Assembly (NCBI GenBank): GCA_905372875.1
Contig: CAJPQU010000013.1
Span: forward strand, 1-21,556
Length of the DNA stretch: 21,556 nucleotides
Source: an uncultured Schwartzia sp.
GTDB lineage: Bacteria; Bacillota; Negativicutes; Selenomonadales; Selenomonadaceae
Direction of reading: 5' to 3'
Shown: positions 6,847-15,676 of the stretch, piece by piece
How the letters are laid out: each line of letters begins with the position of its first letter
Position numbering within the stretch: the first letter of the stretch is position 1
The notes under the pieces: model-generated
Seen by the model: the letters and a program-made list of their open reading frames with translations, nothing else
Told to the model about the DNA's origin: nothing
Database searches by the model: none
Program-made: the position numbers and the translations under genes

Positions 6847-7593
6847 ATGATAAAATTAATCAATGTCAATAAATCCTTTAAAGAGCGGGCCATTCTTCGA
6901 AACATTAACCTCACCATAGACGCTGGGGAGACCCTGGCAATCATCGGCGGCTCCGGTTCGGGAAAGAGCACGCTGCTTCGTTTGATGGTGGGGTTGATTA
7001 TGCCGACCAGCGGGGAGATCTGGATCGACGATCAGGAGATCTCCCATATGGAGGAGGAAGCGCTGGACAAGGTACGGCTTAAAATGGGCATGGTCTTTCA
7101 GTATTCGGCCCTCTTTGATTCCATGACGGTGGGGGAGAATGTGGCCTTCGGGCTGCGGGAGCATACGAAGTATCCGGAGGATAAGATTCAGCGGATCGTA
7201 GCGGAGAAGTTGGCTTTAGTGGGACTTCCTGATGCGGCGTCGCTGATGCCCGGCGAGCTTTCCGGCGGCATGAAAAAGCGCGTGGGGATGGCCCGGGCCA
7301 TTGCCTTTGAGCCATCCATCATCTTTTACGACGAGCCGGATTCCGGCCTTGACCCGGTGATGACGGAGAAGATTGATGAGCTTATTCTGGCTATGCAGCG
7401 CCACCTGAAGGTTACGTCGGTGGTGGTGACCCACGACATGGAGAGCGCCTGCCTGGTGGGGGACCGCATCGCCATGATTTACGAGGGAGAGATCATCGCC
7501 CACGAGCCGGTAGAAAAATTTCGCCGCCTGAAAGATCCCCGGATACGGGAATTTCTTCGGGGACTGGCGTTGAAAGAGGAGGCAGGAACATGA
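6847..7593 (+). CDS. mlaF: MlaF-type lipid ABC ATPase
   Basis: 248-residue cytoplasmic ATPase that drives MlaE. Walker A GGSGSGKST is at residues 34-42, Q-loop VFQYSALFDSMTVGENVAFG from residue 83 (the SALFDSMTV form is characteristic of MlaF/Ttg2A), signature LSGGMKKRVGMARAI at 138-152, Walker B IIFYDEPDSGLDP at 158-170 and switch histidine 196 in VVTHD. Walker B glutamate 163 is present, so the enzyme should be active. It starts nine bases after mlaE with GAGGATAAAGG as ribosome site, and its stop overlaps the mlaD start (ATGA), indicating translational coupling. In E. coli MlaF is bound by the STAS protein MlaB; no MlaB gene is present here. Confidence 0.93.
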   Translation: MIKLINVNKSFKERAILRNINLTIDAGETLAIIGGSGSGKSTLLRLMVGLIMPTSGEIWIDDQEISHMEEEALDKVRLKMGMVFQYSALFDSMTVGENVAFGLREHTKYPEDKIQRIVAEKLALVGLPDAASLMPGELSGGMKKRVGMARAIAFEPSIIFYDEPDSGLDPVMTEKIDELILAMQRHLKVTSVVVTHDMESACLVGDRIAMIYEGEIIAHEPVEKFRRLKDPRIREFLRGLALKEEAGT

Positions 7594-8864
7594 CGAACGA
7601 AGCCAAAGTCGGGGCCTTTACGCTCATTGGCCTGGCTCTTTTGGCGGTCATTCTGATTCACATGAGCGATATCCGTCTCTTCGGGGCCAAAGACTATACG
7701 CTCTACATCGGCTTTGATGAAGTGGTGGGGGTGAATCCCAGCGCTGAGGTGCGCTTTGCCGGCGTTGAGGTGGGCCGGGTGCGGGCGGTGGAAACGGATG
7801 GCATGGGGGCGGTGGTGACCGTTGAGATTCGTCCGGATATTCATATTCCGCGCACGTCGCGCATCAGCATCGCTTCCAGCGGCTTTTTGAGCGAGAAGTT
7901 CATCGGCATCATGCCGGGCAAAGATACCGGCGATTATTTGCGGGACGGAGAATACGTTTACGGTGTCGGCGAGCAGAACGTGGATTCAATCATGGCTAAC
8001 ATGAATAAGCTGGTGGAGGAGGTACACGGCATGGTGTCCTCCATGAATAACGTCTTGGGCAGCAAAGAATTGCAGCATTCGCTGGTGGATACGGCGGTTA
8101 ATGTGCGGGACATCACGGCGAACATGCGGGAACTCACCGGTGCTTTCGCCCAGATGGCGGGGACGAGCGGCCCGGAGATCAACGCCATGGTCCGGAATCT
8201 CAACGCGGTGGCGGCGAATTTAGCCGCCACCACCGGCGAAGTGGAGCGTCTGGTCGCCGATTTTTCCGGTGACGGACAGACGGCGGCCAATCTGCGGCTG
8301 GCTGCCGCTAACCTCTCGGTGACTAGTCAACGCATCGAGCGCATGGCGCAGAGCATCGAAGGGGTGGTGACAGATCCGAAGACAGCGGAGGATCTTAAGG
8401 CGGTTCTTCACAACGCCCGGTCGGTATCGGAGCGGGCGGATCGACTGATGGGCGGCCTTGACGGTACGAAGATTGAGACCGGGGTGGAGACGATGTACAG
8501 CGGTAAAGCCCGCGATTGGCAGGCGAATTTTGATCTGCGTCTCTACCCATCCGAAGACAGCTTTCTGCTCTTAGGGTTTGATGGGATCGGCGAGGATAAT
8601 CTTTTCAACGCTCAAGTGGGACGGCGAAAGGGTGCGTTTACCGGGCGCGTCGGTCTCGTGGACAGCCAGGTGGGGCTGGGGGTGGACGCCGATGCGGGAT
8701 CGCGCTGGCGATTTTCCGTCGAGGCCTATGATCTCAACGATGTGGCCCTCAAAGCGAGGGTGCGTTATCGCATCGGGGAAAGCACCTATCTTTTCAGTCA
8801 GGTGAATCATTTCAATGATCGGGAAAAGCGGACCACCTACGTCGGGGTGCGGCAGGAATTTTAA
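7590..8864 (+). CDS. mlaD: Elongated MlaD: MCE domain, helical stalk and C-terminal OM barrel
   Basis: 424 residues, against about 180 for E. coli MlaD. In order: one membrane anchor (residues 8-25); an MCE domain (about 33-113, with VRFAGVEVGRVRAVE and SGFLSEKFIGI); a long predicted helical region (about 128-290, rich in Ala/Asn/Val/Met without Pro); and a region from about 298 of eight to ten alternating strands ending VRQEF, an aromatic C-terminal residue as BamA clients have. This matches the long MlaD of Veillonella parvula, proposed from modelling and localisation to bridge inner and outer membranes and so replace MlaC and MlaA. It would form, with MlaE and MlaF, a hexameric channel moving phospholipids. 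It overlaps mlaF by four bases. AAGGAGGT follows its stop directly. Confidence 0.9.
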   Translation: MTNEAKVGAFTLIGLALLAVILIHMSDIRLFGAKDYTLYIGFDEVVGVNPSAEVRFAGVEVGRVRAVETDGMGAVVTVEIRPDIHIPRTSRISIASSGFLSEKFIGIMPGKDTGDYLRDGEYVYGVGEQNVDSIMANMNKLVEEVHGMVSSMNNVLGSKELQHSLVDTAVNVRDITANMRELTGAFAQMAGTSGPEINAMVRNLNAVAANLAATTGEVERLVADFSGDGQTAANLRLAAANLSVTSQRIERMAQSIEGVVTDPKTAEDLKAVLHNARSVSERADRLMGGLDGTKIETGVETMYSGKARDWQANFDLRLYPSEDSFLLLGFDGIGEDNLFNAQVGRRKGAFTGRVGLVDSQVGLGVDADAGSRWRFSVEAYDLNDVALKARVRYRIGESTYLFSQVNHFNDREKRTTYVGVRQEF

Positions 8865-8879
8865 GGAGGTACGGATAAA

Positions 8880-8960
8880 ATGAAGTCTGCCAACTGGACG
8901 CAGAATGATCAGGGCTTCCTTGAGGAACGATCCTCTTCCTTTCAGGGTGTTTTTAGATAA
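8880..8960 (+). CDS. Possible 26-aa ORF with strong ribosome site, between mlaD and tolC
   Basis: ATG at 8880 opens a 26-codon frame (MKSANWTQNDQGFLEERSSS then FQGVFR) ending at TAA 8958-8960. AAGGAGGT (8863-8870) with suitable spacing is among the best ribosome sites in the window. The peptide is polar, with no signal or membrane segment, and I recognise no family. It may be a real small protein, a translated spacer that keeps ribosomes running towards tolC 40 bases on, or the leftover start of a lost gene. A weak hairpin (GAGGA/TCCTC) and TGTTTTT lie within it. Confidence 0.35.
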   Translation: MKSANWTQNDQGFLEERSSSFQGVFR

Positions 8961-9000
8961 TTATGGTTATGTATGCGGGAGCACGTGAGGAGGAAATGCG

Positions 9001-10584
9001 GTGAGAAAGAATAAGAAGTGGGGAAAAAAATGGGCGGCCCTTGTTCTCAGCGGGCTGTTTGGTTTTTCGGTGGCGACGGCGTCCGCTGCCGCCGAGGTTG
9101 TCGATTTGACGCTGGAGGAGAGCATTCGCCTGGCCCTTGATAACAATCGTACGATCAAGATGTCGGAGAGTGACGTGGATGCGGCCGCTTGGGCACGGCA
9201 CGAAGCTCGGCGAAACGGCGGCCCGACCCTTTCGTGGCAGGGTTCGGCCACGACGCTGGGGGGGAAGTCTGTGGCTGAGGGACGGCGGGCGGAGCCTCTG
9301 ACTGGTGTAAAGTACGATCGGAATTTTTACAACAGCTTGACGCTGCAATTTCCCCTCTACACCGGCGGACAGTTGGAAAACAGTATCGAAGCGGCGGAGT
9401 ACGGCCTCGATGCGGCCGATCTGACCCTGGAGGCCACGCGGCAGACCATTAAGGCGCTGGCGACTTCGGCTTACTATAAAATTTTGCAGTGCCGCAACAT
9501 GATTCAGGTGAAGCGGGAAGCGGTGGATACGCTGGAGGCCCACCTTCAGAACGTGAATGCCCAGTATCGTGTGGGGATGGTGGCTAAATCTGATGTGCTG
9601 CGCTCACAGGTGGAGCTGGCTAATCAGCAGCAGGCCCTCGTGAATGCGCAGAATAATTATGATATTGCCATTGCCACGTTTAATAATATCATCGGGCTGC
9701 CAACGGATACCGTGGTCAATGCCCGCGATGAGCTGGCGTATACCAAATACGATCTGCAGCTTTCCGAATGCACGAAGTATGCGCTGGATCATCGTCCTGA
9801 CGGTATTGCCGCTGATCGGGCGCTGAAGGCGGCCGAGGCGCAGATGAAGGCGGCGAAGGCCGGCTACCGCCCCAAGGTGGCGGCTCAGGCAGAGCGCGTC
9901 TTTGCTGGGGATAAGGCTTTTGGGACCAATCATACCACGAGTGATTCCATGCGCGTTGGCGTCGTGGCCAGCTGGAACATTTTTGACAACAATGTAACCG
10001 AGGCGCAGGTACAGCAGAAGAAAGAAGAGGTTTACAAGGCAGAGCAGAAGTTTTTGGCGCTTCGAGAGCAGATACAGCTTGACGTGCAGACAGCGTATCT
10101 CAATCTTTTGGCGGCGGAGAAGAACATCCAGACGACGAAGGTGGCTGTGGATAAGGCGCAGGAGGATTATAAGATCGCGCAGGTCCGTTACAGCGCCGGC
10201 GTGGGGACGAACCTTGATGTGATGGACGCTGAGGAGAGTCTGATCTCGGCCCAGACGACCTACATCACCGCTCTCTATAACTACAATATCAGCAAGGCGG
10301 ATCTTGATCAGGCTATGGGGCTGCAAGTGGGGCTTGACGTTACCCCATATCAGACGGGGGATATTTCTCAAATGATCCCGGTTCGTCCGGCGGCGGATAC
10401 GTCTCAGAATTTGACGGCGCAGGACGCAGAGAGGCCCAAGACCCATGCCATTGAACTTCCCCGGGCGGAACGTCCGGTGAGAACGCCAGAAGGGAATACT
10501 TCTTCGAACAGCGCAGCGGATGAAAGTGCGGCGCGTTTGGAGAGAAGCGCTGCCGGAGAAGATACGGGAAAAACGACACAATAA
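9001..10584 (+). CDS. tolC: TolC-family outer membrane efflux protein
   Basis: 527-residue OM export duct. It has a signal peptide (MRKNKKWGKKW then a hydrophobic run, cleavage likely near ATASA-AAEV) and the family's internal duplication: VDLTLEESIRLALDNNRTIK opens the first half and LSECTKYALDHRPDGIAADR the second, each followed by long coiled-coil helices. YNSLTLQFPLYTGGQLENSI and VVASWNIFDNNVTEAQVQQK are the two conserved strand-turn blocks leading into the barrel and helices. Trimers form a 12-strand barrel and periplasmic tunnel. GTG 9001 is the start, with AGGAGG seven bases before it; the nearby ATG is followed at once by a stop. Residues after about 460 are a polar, disordered-looking tail beyond the usual end. 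It is placed between mlaD and tamB in the same direction. Confidence 0.9.
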   Translation: MRKNKKWGKKWAALVLSGLFGFSVATASAAAEVVDLTLEESIRLALDNNRTIKMSESDVDAAAWARHEARRNGGPTLSWQGSATTLGGKSVAEGRRAEPLTGVKYDRNFYNSLTLQFPLYTGGQLENSIEAAEYGLDAADLTLEATRQTIKALATSAYYKILQCRNMIQVKREAVDTLEAHLQNVNAQYRVGMVAKSDVLRSQVELANQQQALVNAQNNYDIAIATFNNIIGLPTDTVVNARDELAYTKYDLQLSECTKYALDHRPDGIAADRALKAAEAQMKAAKAGYRPKVAAQAERVFAGDKAFGTNHTTSDSMRVGVVASWNIFDNNVTEAQVQQKKEEVYKAEQKFLALREQIQLDVQTAYLNLLAAEKNIQTTKVAVDKAQEDYKIAQVRYSAGVGTNLDVMDAEESLISAQTTYITALYNYNISKADLDQAMGLQVGLDVTPYQTGDISQMIPVRPAADTSQNLTAQDAERPKTHAIELPRAERPVRTPEGNTSSNSAADESAARLERSAAGEDTGKTTQ

Positions 10585-10611
10585 GACGGTACGTTTAGGG
10601 AGTGGTGGGCG

Positions 10612-13600
10612 ATGACGCACAGACCCCTAGCTTGGTTTCTGGGGATTGTCACCGGCCTTGGTCTCATATTGGGCCTTGCGGGCTGGTACTATATCGAAAC
10701 CCGGGATTTTATGGCGGGCATGGGGGCACTGGCGGCGGAAAAAGGGACAGCGCTTTTGGAGAGCCGCGTCGATATTGGCGCAATTCGCGTGGCGTCGCTC
10801 CACTCCTTGGAAGTTTTGGATATTGCCGTGTACGATAAACAAGGCAGGCCGGTATTGAAAGCTGACTCCGCACTCGTCGGATTCAGTTTTTTTGGCATGC
10901 TTTTTTCTACGCCGATCGAAGCTGTAAGCCGGATAGAATTTTCTCGTCCGGAGGTATGGCTGACGCGCCGGCCTGACGGCACGTGGAATTACGAGGAGCT
11001 CACAGCAAAGGACAGCACGTCGAGCCGCTTCCAGGGGATCGTGGCTACGGGCGCAGGGGTCGTCCATTTGGATGATCAAGGAAAGCACCTTGATTTCACG
11101 GCCGTAGCGGGGGAAATGGATTTTGCGATGGAGGCGGCGCCCGCGGTGGAAGTTTCAGCCCGACGGGGCCAGGAACGATGGGGAGCCTCGGGATTTTTAG
11201 GGGATGCTCTGCAACTTGATGTGGAGGGGCATGATCTTGATATTGCCGTCTATCAACGTTGGCTTCCTGCCGATGCTCTGCCGGAAGAAGTGCAAATTCG
11301 GGGCGGTTTGGCAGAAGAGGTCACGGCCTCCCTGCGTCGTTCGCCGCAAGGCTGGCGCTATGAAGGGGAAGTACGCCTTTCGGGGGGTGTAGCACGAGTC
11401 TGGGACAGGGAAATAAAGGAAATTGAAGGACAGGTGGCGTTTTCGGATCGGGAAGCGGCCCTCTCTCTTCGGGCGGAATCGGAGGGACAACGGGCTTCGG
11501 CCAAGGGGAAGATCTATTTCTCTTCTACGGTGACCCAGCTCGATTTAATCGCGGAATCGGAGGGGTTTGACCCTTCGGCTGTTTTCTCCGCCAGTCCTTT
11601 TCAGGGGGCGGTGGCCTTTTCGGCACATGTCACCGGAACGCCGTCCGCACCTTTAGTGGAGGGGGATTTTCGCGTCAAGGAAGGAACGCTTTCAGGATAT
11701 TCCTTCCAAGATGCGCGGGCGAGGGCGGCGTATTACGAAGGACGGGTAGCAGTACGCTCTTTGACAGCGAGGGTTTTTGACGGTCAAGTACGAGGTGCGG
11801 GGGAATTTGAAGCTGCTTCTCGGTGTTACGATGGGACGCTCGTCTTACAGGATGTGGATGTGGCCGGCTTGGGAGATTTGGCGGCTGGAGGCAGCGGCCG
11901 TCTTTCGGCGGAACTGGGCTTTGCCGGCGAGGGGATGGATATGGAGAAACTGCGCCTTTACGGCAGCGCTTCTGTACGGGACGCTGCGCTGCGCGGTATC
12001 GCCATTCCCGAGGCGCAGGCGTCTTTTTCCAGCGACGGTGACGCCGTGATTTTGGATTATCTTTCCGCCCGCGTGGAAGGGAGCGGCGAGATTGGCTTAG
12101 AAGGCCGCGTAGTCCAGGGAAAGGATATAGATCTCTCCTTTACCGGCAGCCGGATCGACTTGGGATTGGCTCGCCGATTCTGGGATAAGGCTGATATGAG
12201 CGGCTTAGCTGAAATGAGCGGGACCATGCAGGGAAATATGGACAACCCCACCGTGCAGGTGACCTTTTCCGCCACGGAGGGACAGCTCTTTAAACAGCCC
12301 TTTAAGACGCTTCACGGTGCGGTCAGCGGCAGCCTGGACGGGGTGGGTGTGGATTCGTTTTCCATGGAAAACGGCAACGGTGTCAACTGGTTGGTGCAGG
12401 GGACCGTCGGCTTTACCGGGGCCCGGCGCATTCATCTTCAGGTGGATACCATGAACGTTCGCATGGAAGACATTGCGGCCTTAGTGGCGCCGGAGCAGCC
12501 CATTACCGGCGAGGTGGACAATATCATCACGGTTACGGGAACGCTGGATGATCCCGACGTTGTAGGGTACGTCCATTTCCGCCACGGCAGTTACCGAGGG
12601 TATCTCCTCTCGGGGATGGATGGGGATTACACGCTGAAAAACGGTCTGTTGACCCTTCACGATTTCCATATCTTTTCTCCCTTGGTAGATATGGATCTCA
12701 ACGGGACGGTTCTGCCGGCCAACTGGGGGCTGGATCTCCATGTGGCGGCCCACGATATCGACTTGAATCGTTTTAGCGGCAAACTTCCTTATCCCATCGA
12801 AGGACACGGTACTTTCGACGGCTATATCGGGGGCACCATCGCGCAGCCTACCTTTGACGGCGTGCTGGACGCTCCGTCACTGCTCTTTAATGGTGCCGCA
12901 GTGACGAACGGACACGGTCAGGTAACGCTGCGGGGGAACCAACTGACCTTTGCTCCCTTCCGCTTTGATCAAAACGGCGGGTACTATACGTTGCAGGCGG
13001 CGGTAAATATTGATACCATGGTCGCGGACGGTCATGCCAGCGTGTCCAATGGGGACATCCATGATCTTTTGGCGATTGCCAACGTTAAAAACGACGCGGT
13101 GCATGGACGGGTAGACGGCATCATCGATTTTTCGGGTACGTTGGAAAATCCCGCTGTCGATGTCGATCTTTATCTGGGGGAGGGGCACATTGGTGCGTAT
13201 CCGATCAGTGAGGTTTACGTCGAGGCCCGTATGCGAAACCGCGTCATTACCCTGAACCGCTTTTCCGGCAGGCAGGGGAACGGTTCTTTTGCCGCGCTGG
13301 GGCGCATTGACCTGGACGGCGCCATCCAAGGGCGTTTTTCGACGCATCATGTAGCGGCGGGGCTCTTGACTGCGGCGGCGGGGAGCGACATTCCCCTCTA
13401 TGGTTTGGTGGATTTGGAAGCCCAGTTCGGCGGGACGGCAGACGCGCCTACGGCGGACGCGTCTCTGACTGTCATCAGCGACGGACAGTCCGCGGCGTTT
13501 GACACCTTGAGCGGGCTCTTCCGATGGCGCGGCCAAACCGTGCGGGTGGAGCAGCTGCTCCTGCAAAAATCTCAAAACGGTCACGCCTATAAGGCCAGTG

Positions 13601-14934
13601 CTTACGGCACCATTCCGTTAGCTGCTCTGACCAGCAAATTCGGTGAAGAAGTCGCGGTCGAGGATCGGATTGATCTGCGCCTTTCTTTGGATGAGGCGGA
13701 TTTGGGGCTGCTGCCGCTTTTAGTGCCGGAGATCGACTGGGCGCTGGGGACAACTTATGGCAGCCTACACATTGGCGGTACACTGGCTGCGCCGTCCTTA
13801 GACGGGGCCATTGGAGTTAAAGACGGCGCGGTGAAGTTTAAAGCTTTGAACCTTCCGCTTACTCAGCTGCAATTGGGCCTGAAATTCGAGGACGATGTCA
13901 TCACGGTCACGGATGGCAGCGGGCGCATGGGAGGCGGAACTTTCCGCCTTGAGGGCGCTACCCGCCTCGAGGGGCGTCGACTGACGGCGTATCGTTTGAC
14001 GGCGGAAGCAAACCGTCTGGATATTCAAAGTCACTTTTATCACGGCCCTCTTACCGGCACAGCGGATATCCGGGAGGGTGGGCTGGACGGCGAACATTTA
14101 CCGAAATTGACAGCGCGGATCACCGTAGACGATGCCCGCATTTCGCTGCCATCCATTCCCGAGACCCAGGGTGAGCTGCCGCTCATGCTTCTGGACGTGG
14201 GGCTTCAAGTGGGGCGTCATACCCATTTCTACAGCTCCCGCCTCTATGATATTTGGCTGGAGGGCGGCTTCCATTATGGGGGAACGACTTTGGCCCCGCA
14301 GCCCTCGGGGGCGATCAATGTGCGCCGGGGGTCGGTGACGTATGTGCAGACTACATTTAAGATCAGTGAAGGGGTATTGGCGTTCAATCAGGTGGATTCG
14401 TTCCTGCCCAGTTTACAATTCCAGGCAGATGCCCGTTTGAACCGTACGCGGATCTTCCTCAGCATTCACGGTCCTATTGACGCCATGGAGTTTCATCTGA
14501 CGTCCAGCCCCCCCATGGGGCAGGAAGAGATCCTGCGGCTTTTGACGCTGCGCGGTGCGTACCGCAGCGGCCAAACACCCAGCGGTGCGGATATGACAGC
14601 GTCCTTTTTGGAAGCGGGGCTGCAGATGAGTTTCCTCAATATAATAGAGGATACAATGCGCGATCTCTTACAGCTTGACGAATTTCGGATATCCCAAGAC
14701 GTGACGGACGGATTGGAGAAAAAAGGACGCGACAATCAGCTGCAGGAAGCGTATAATATTGAAATAGGGAAATATATCAGCGATAAGGTCATGATCAGCT
14801 ACACCCAGGGGATTAACCATCCTTTGCGCCGCTACAGCCTGCGCTATGATTTTAATGATCGGTTCAGTGCCATTCTTGGCCGTAACGAAAACAACCATAC
14901 CTGGGTGGGAATCGAAAGCCGAATTTCCTTTTAG
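10612..14934 (+). CDS. tamB: TamB-like translocation/lipid-transport protein (DUF490)
   Basis: 1440 residues. A single N-terminal anchor (about residues 7-26, WFLGIVTGLGLILGLAGWYY) is followed by over 1,300 residues of repeating beta-strand segments typical of the AsmA/TamB bridge fold, which forms a hydrophobic groove across the periplasm. The C-terminus carries the TamB (DUF490) domain: FKISEGVLAFNQVDSFLPS, the SSPPMGQEEILRLLTLRGAY block and the terminal RRYSLRYDFNDRFSAILGRN region ending in SRISF. TamB partners an Omp85 protein (TamA, or BamA where TamA is absent) and is implicated in phospholipid delivery to the OM. No TamA is seen; BamA is encoded 1.5 kb downstream. In Veillonella, tamB mutations suppress mla defects, indicating opposite directions of lipid flow. 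ATG 10612 follows a GGGAGTGG ribosome site and a 27-base gap from tolC. Confidence 0.92.
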   Translation: MTHRPLAWFLGIVTGLGLILGLAGWYYIETRDFMAGMGALAAEKGTALLESRVDIGAIRVASLHSLEVLDIAVYDKQGRPVLKADSALVGFSFFGMLFSTPIEAVSRIEFSRPEVWLTRRPDGTWNYEELTAKDSTSSRFQGIVATGAGVVHLDDQGKHLDFTAVAGEMDFAMEAAPAVEVSARRGQERWGASGFLGDALQLDVEGHDLDIAVYQRWLPADALPEEVQIRGGLAEEVTASLRRSPQGWRYEGEVRLSGGVARVWDREIKEIEGQVAFSDREAALSLRAESEGQRASAKGKIYFSSTVTQLDLIAESEGFDPSAVFSASPFQGAVAFSAHVTGTPSAPLVEGDFRVKEGTLSGYSFQDARARAAYYEGRVAVRSLTARVFDGQVRGAGEFEAASRCYDGTLVLQDVDVAGLGDLAAGGSGRLSAELGFAGEGMDMEKLRLYGSASVRDAALRGIAIPEAQASFSSDGDAVILDYLSARVEGSGEIGLEGRVVQGKDIDLSFTGSRIDLGLARRFWDKADMSGLAEMSGTMQGNMDNPTVQVTFSATEGQLFKQPFKTLHGAVSGSLDGVGVDSFSMENGNGVNWLVQGTVGFTGARRIHLQVDTMNVRMEDIAALVAPEQPITGEVDNIITVTGTLDDPDVVGYVHFRHGSYRGYLLSGMDGDYTLKNGLLTLHDFHIFSPLVDMDLNGTVLPANWGLDLHVAAHDIDLNRFSGKLPYPIEGHGTFDGYIGGTIAQPTFDGVLDAPSLLFNGAAVTNGHGQVTLRGNQLTFAPFRFDQNGGYYTLQAAVNIDTMVADGHASVSNGDIHDLLAIANVKNDAVHGRVDGIIDFSGTLENPAVDVDLYLGEGHIGAYPISEVYVEARMRNRVITLNRFSGRQGNGSFAALGRIDLDGAIQGRFSTHHVAAGLLTAAAGSDIPLYGLVDLEAQFGGTADAPTADASLTVISDGQSAAFDTLSGLFRWRGQTVRVEQLLLQKSQNGHAYKASAYGTIPLAALTSKFGEEVAVEDRIDLRLSLDEADLGLLPLLVPEIDWALGTTYGSLHIGGTLAAPSLDGAIGVKDGAVKFKALNLPLTQLQLGLKFEDDVITVTDGSGRMGGGTFRLEGATRLEGRRLTAYRLTAEANRLDIQSHFYHGPLTGTADIREGGLDGEHLPKLTARITVDDARISLPSIPETQGELPLMLLDVGLQVGRHTHFYSSRLYDIWLEGGFHYGGTTLAPQPSGAINVRRGSVTYVQTTFKISEGVLAFNQVDSFLPSLQFQADARLNRTRIFLSIHGPIDAMEFHLTSSPPMGQEEILRLLTLRGAYRSGQTPSGADMTASFLEAGLQMSFLNIIEDTMRDLLQLDEFRISQDVTDGLEKKGRDNQLQEAYNIEIGKYISDKVMISYTQGINHPLRRYSLRYDFNDRFSAILGRNENNHTWVGIESRISF

Positions 14935-14966
14935 CTGTTTTCGATTGAACCTGTAAGGAGCGTGTG

Positions 14967-15605
14967 TTGCTTTTGCGTTTAGAAGAATATATGCAGGAAT
15001 TGAATAAGATTGCGCTGCTGCCGCCGGAAAAAGAAGCGGCGCTCTGGTGCGCGTTTAAAGAGAACGGTGACGCGGATGCCCGACGGCAGATCATTCAGGC
15101 GTATCAGCCCTTGGTCTTTAAGAACGCGCTGCCTTATCGCGGGCTGGATACGATCATGGATATTATCCAGGAGGGAACGGTAGGTCTCATTGAAGCGGTG
15201 GAGAACTACGAACATCGGCGTGGTGTAGCTTTCAGCCTTTTTGCTGTGCATCGCATTCGCGGGCGCATCCTGAATTTTTTACGCCGGGAAGGGGCGGTGG
15301 CGCTGGCCTGCTTAGAGGAACGCGTCGGAGAAGACGGTCTTTCTCCTAAAGACCGCCTCGTCGATCCGGGTGTATCCGTGGCGGAACAAGCAGAAGAACA
15401 CGAGCTTTCTGCGCGGCTTCGGGAAGCGCTGGCACGTTTGCCGCAAAAGGAACGGCTGGTTTTGGAAGAAGTCTGCATCGGCAGTGCGGCGGTGGGGGAC
15501 GTTGCCGCTCGGTTAAACGTCAGTCCGTCCCATATTTATCGCCTGCAAAAGACGGCCATTCGCCGGATACGGGGCATGCTTTCCCGGTTTATGCAGCGCT
15601 GGTGA
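14967..15605 (+). CDS. Sigma-70 family RNA polymerase sigma factor (alternative)
   Basis: 212 residues from TTG 14967. The reasons for this start are AAGGAG at 14955-14960, six bases upstream; the GTG at 14964 is only three bases away, so the exact start is uncertain. Region 2 is clear: LVFKNALPYRGLDTIMDIIQ then EGTVGLIEAVENYEHRRGVA and FSLFAVHRIRGRILNFLRRE (core binding, then -10 recognition). A short region-3-like segment follows, then region 4 (LPQKERLVLEEVCIG, DVAARLNVSPSHIYRLQKTA), with the helix-turn-helix for the -35. The size and layout fit group 3 alternative sigma factors; it lacks the long N-terminus of RpoD. It sits 32 bases after tamB with no terminator between, so it is co-transcribed with the envelope genes. 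No anti-sigma gene is recognisable, although the next gene encodes a single-pass membrane protein. Confidence 0.85.
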   Translation: MLLRLEEYMQELNKIALLPPEKEAALWCAFKENGDADARRQIIQAYQPLVFKNALPYRGLDTIMDIIQEGTVGLIEAVENYEHRRGVAFSLFAVHRIRGRILNFLRREGAVALACLEERVGEDGLSPKDRLVDPGVSVAEQAEEHELSARLREALARLPQKERLVLEEVCIGSAAVGDVAARLNVSPSHIYRLQKTAIRRIRGMLSRFMQRW

Positions 15606-15648
15606 GAGCCTTTACAGAAGGAAAATGAAGAAAAACAGTCAAATTTTG

Positions 15649-15676
15649 TTGTGTTATGGGGAAAAATTGGTATAAT
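15649..15676 (+). promoter_or_regulatory. Promoter upstream of the membrane protein and bamA
   Basis: A perfect TATAAT (15671-15676) has an extended -10 TG (15668-15669), preceded by TTGTGT (15649-15654) at 16 bases. The surrounding sequence is AT-rich, unlike the flanking genes. The leader to the next start is about 120 bases. Confidence 0.65.

Noticed and set aside
9604..10620. 338-codon minus-strand frame
   Set aside because: Antisense shadow of tolC, Arg/Leu-rich, no ribosome site or recognisable domain.
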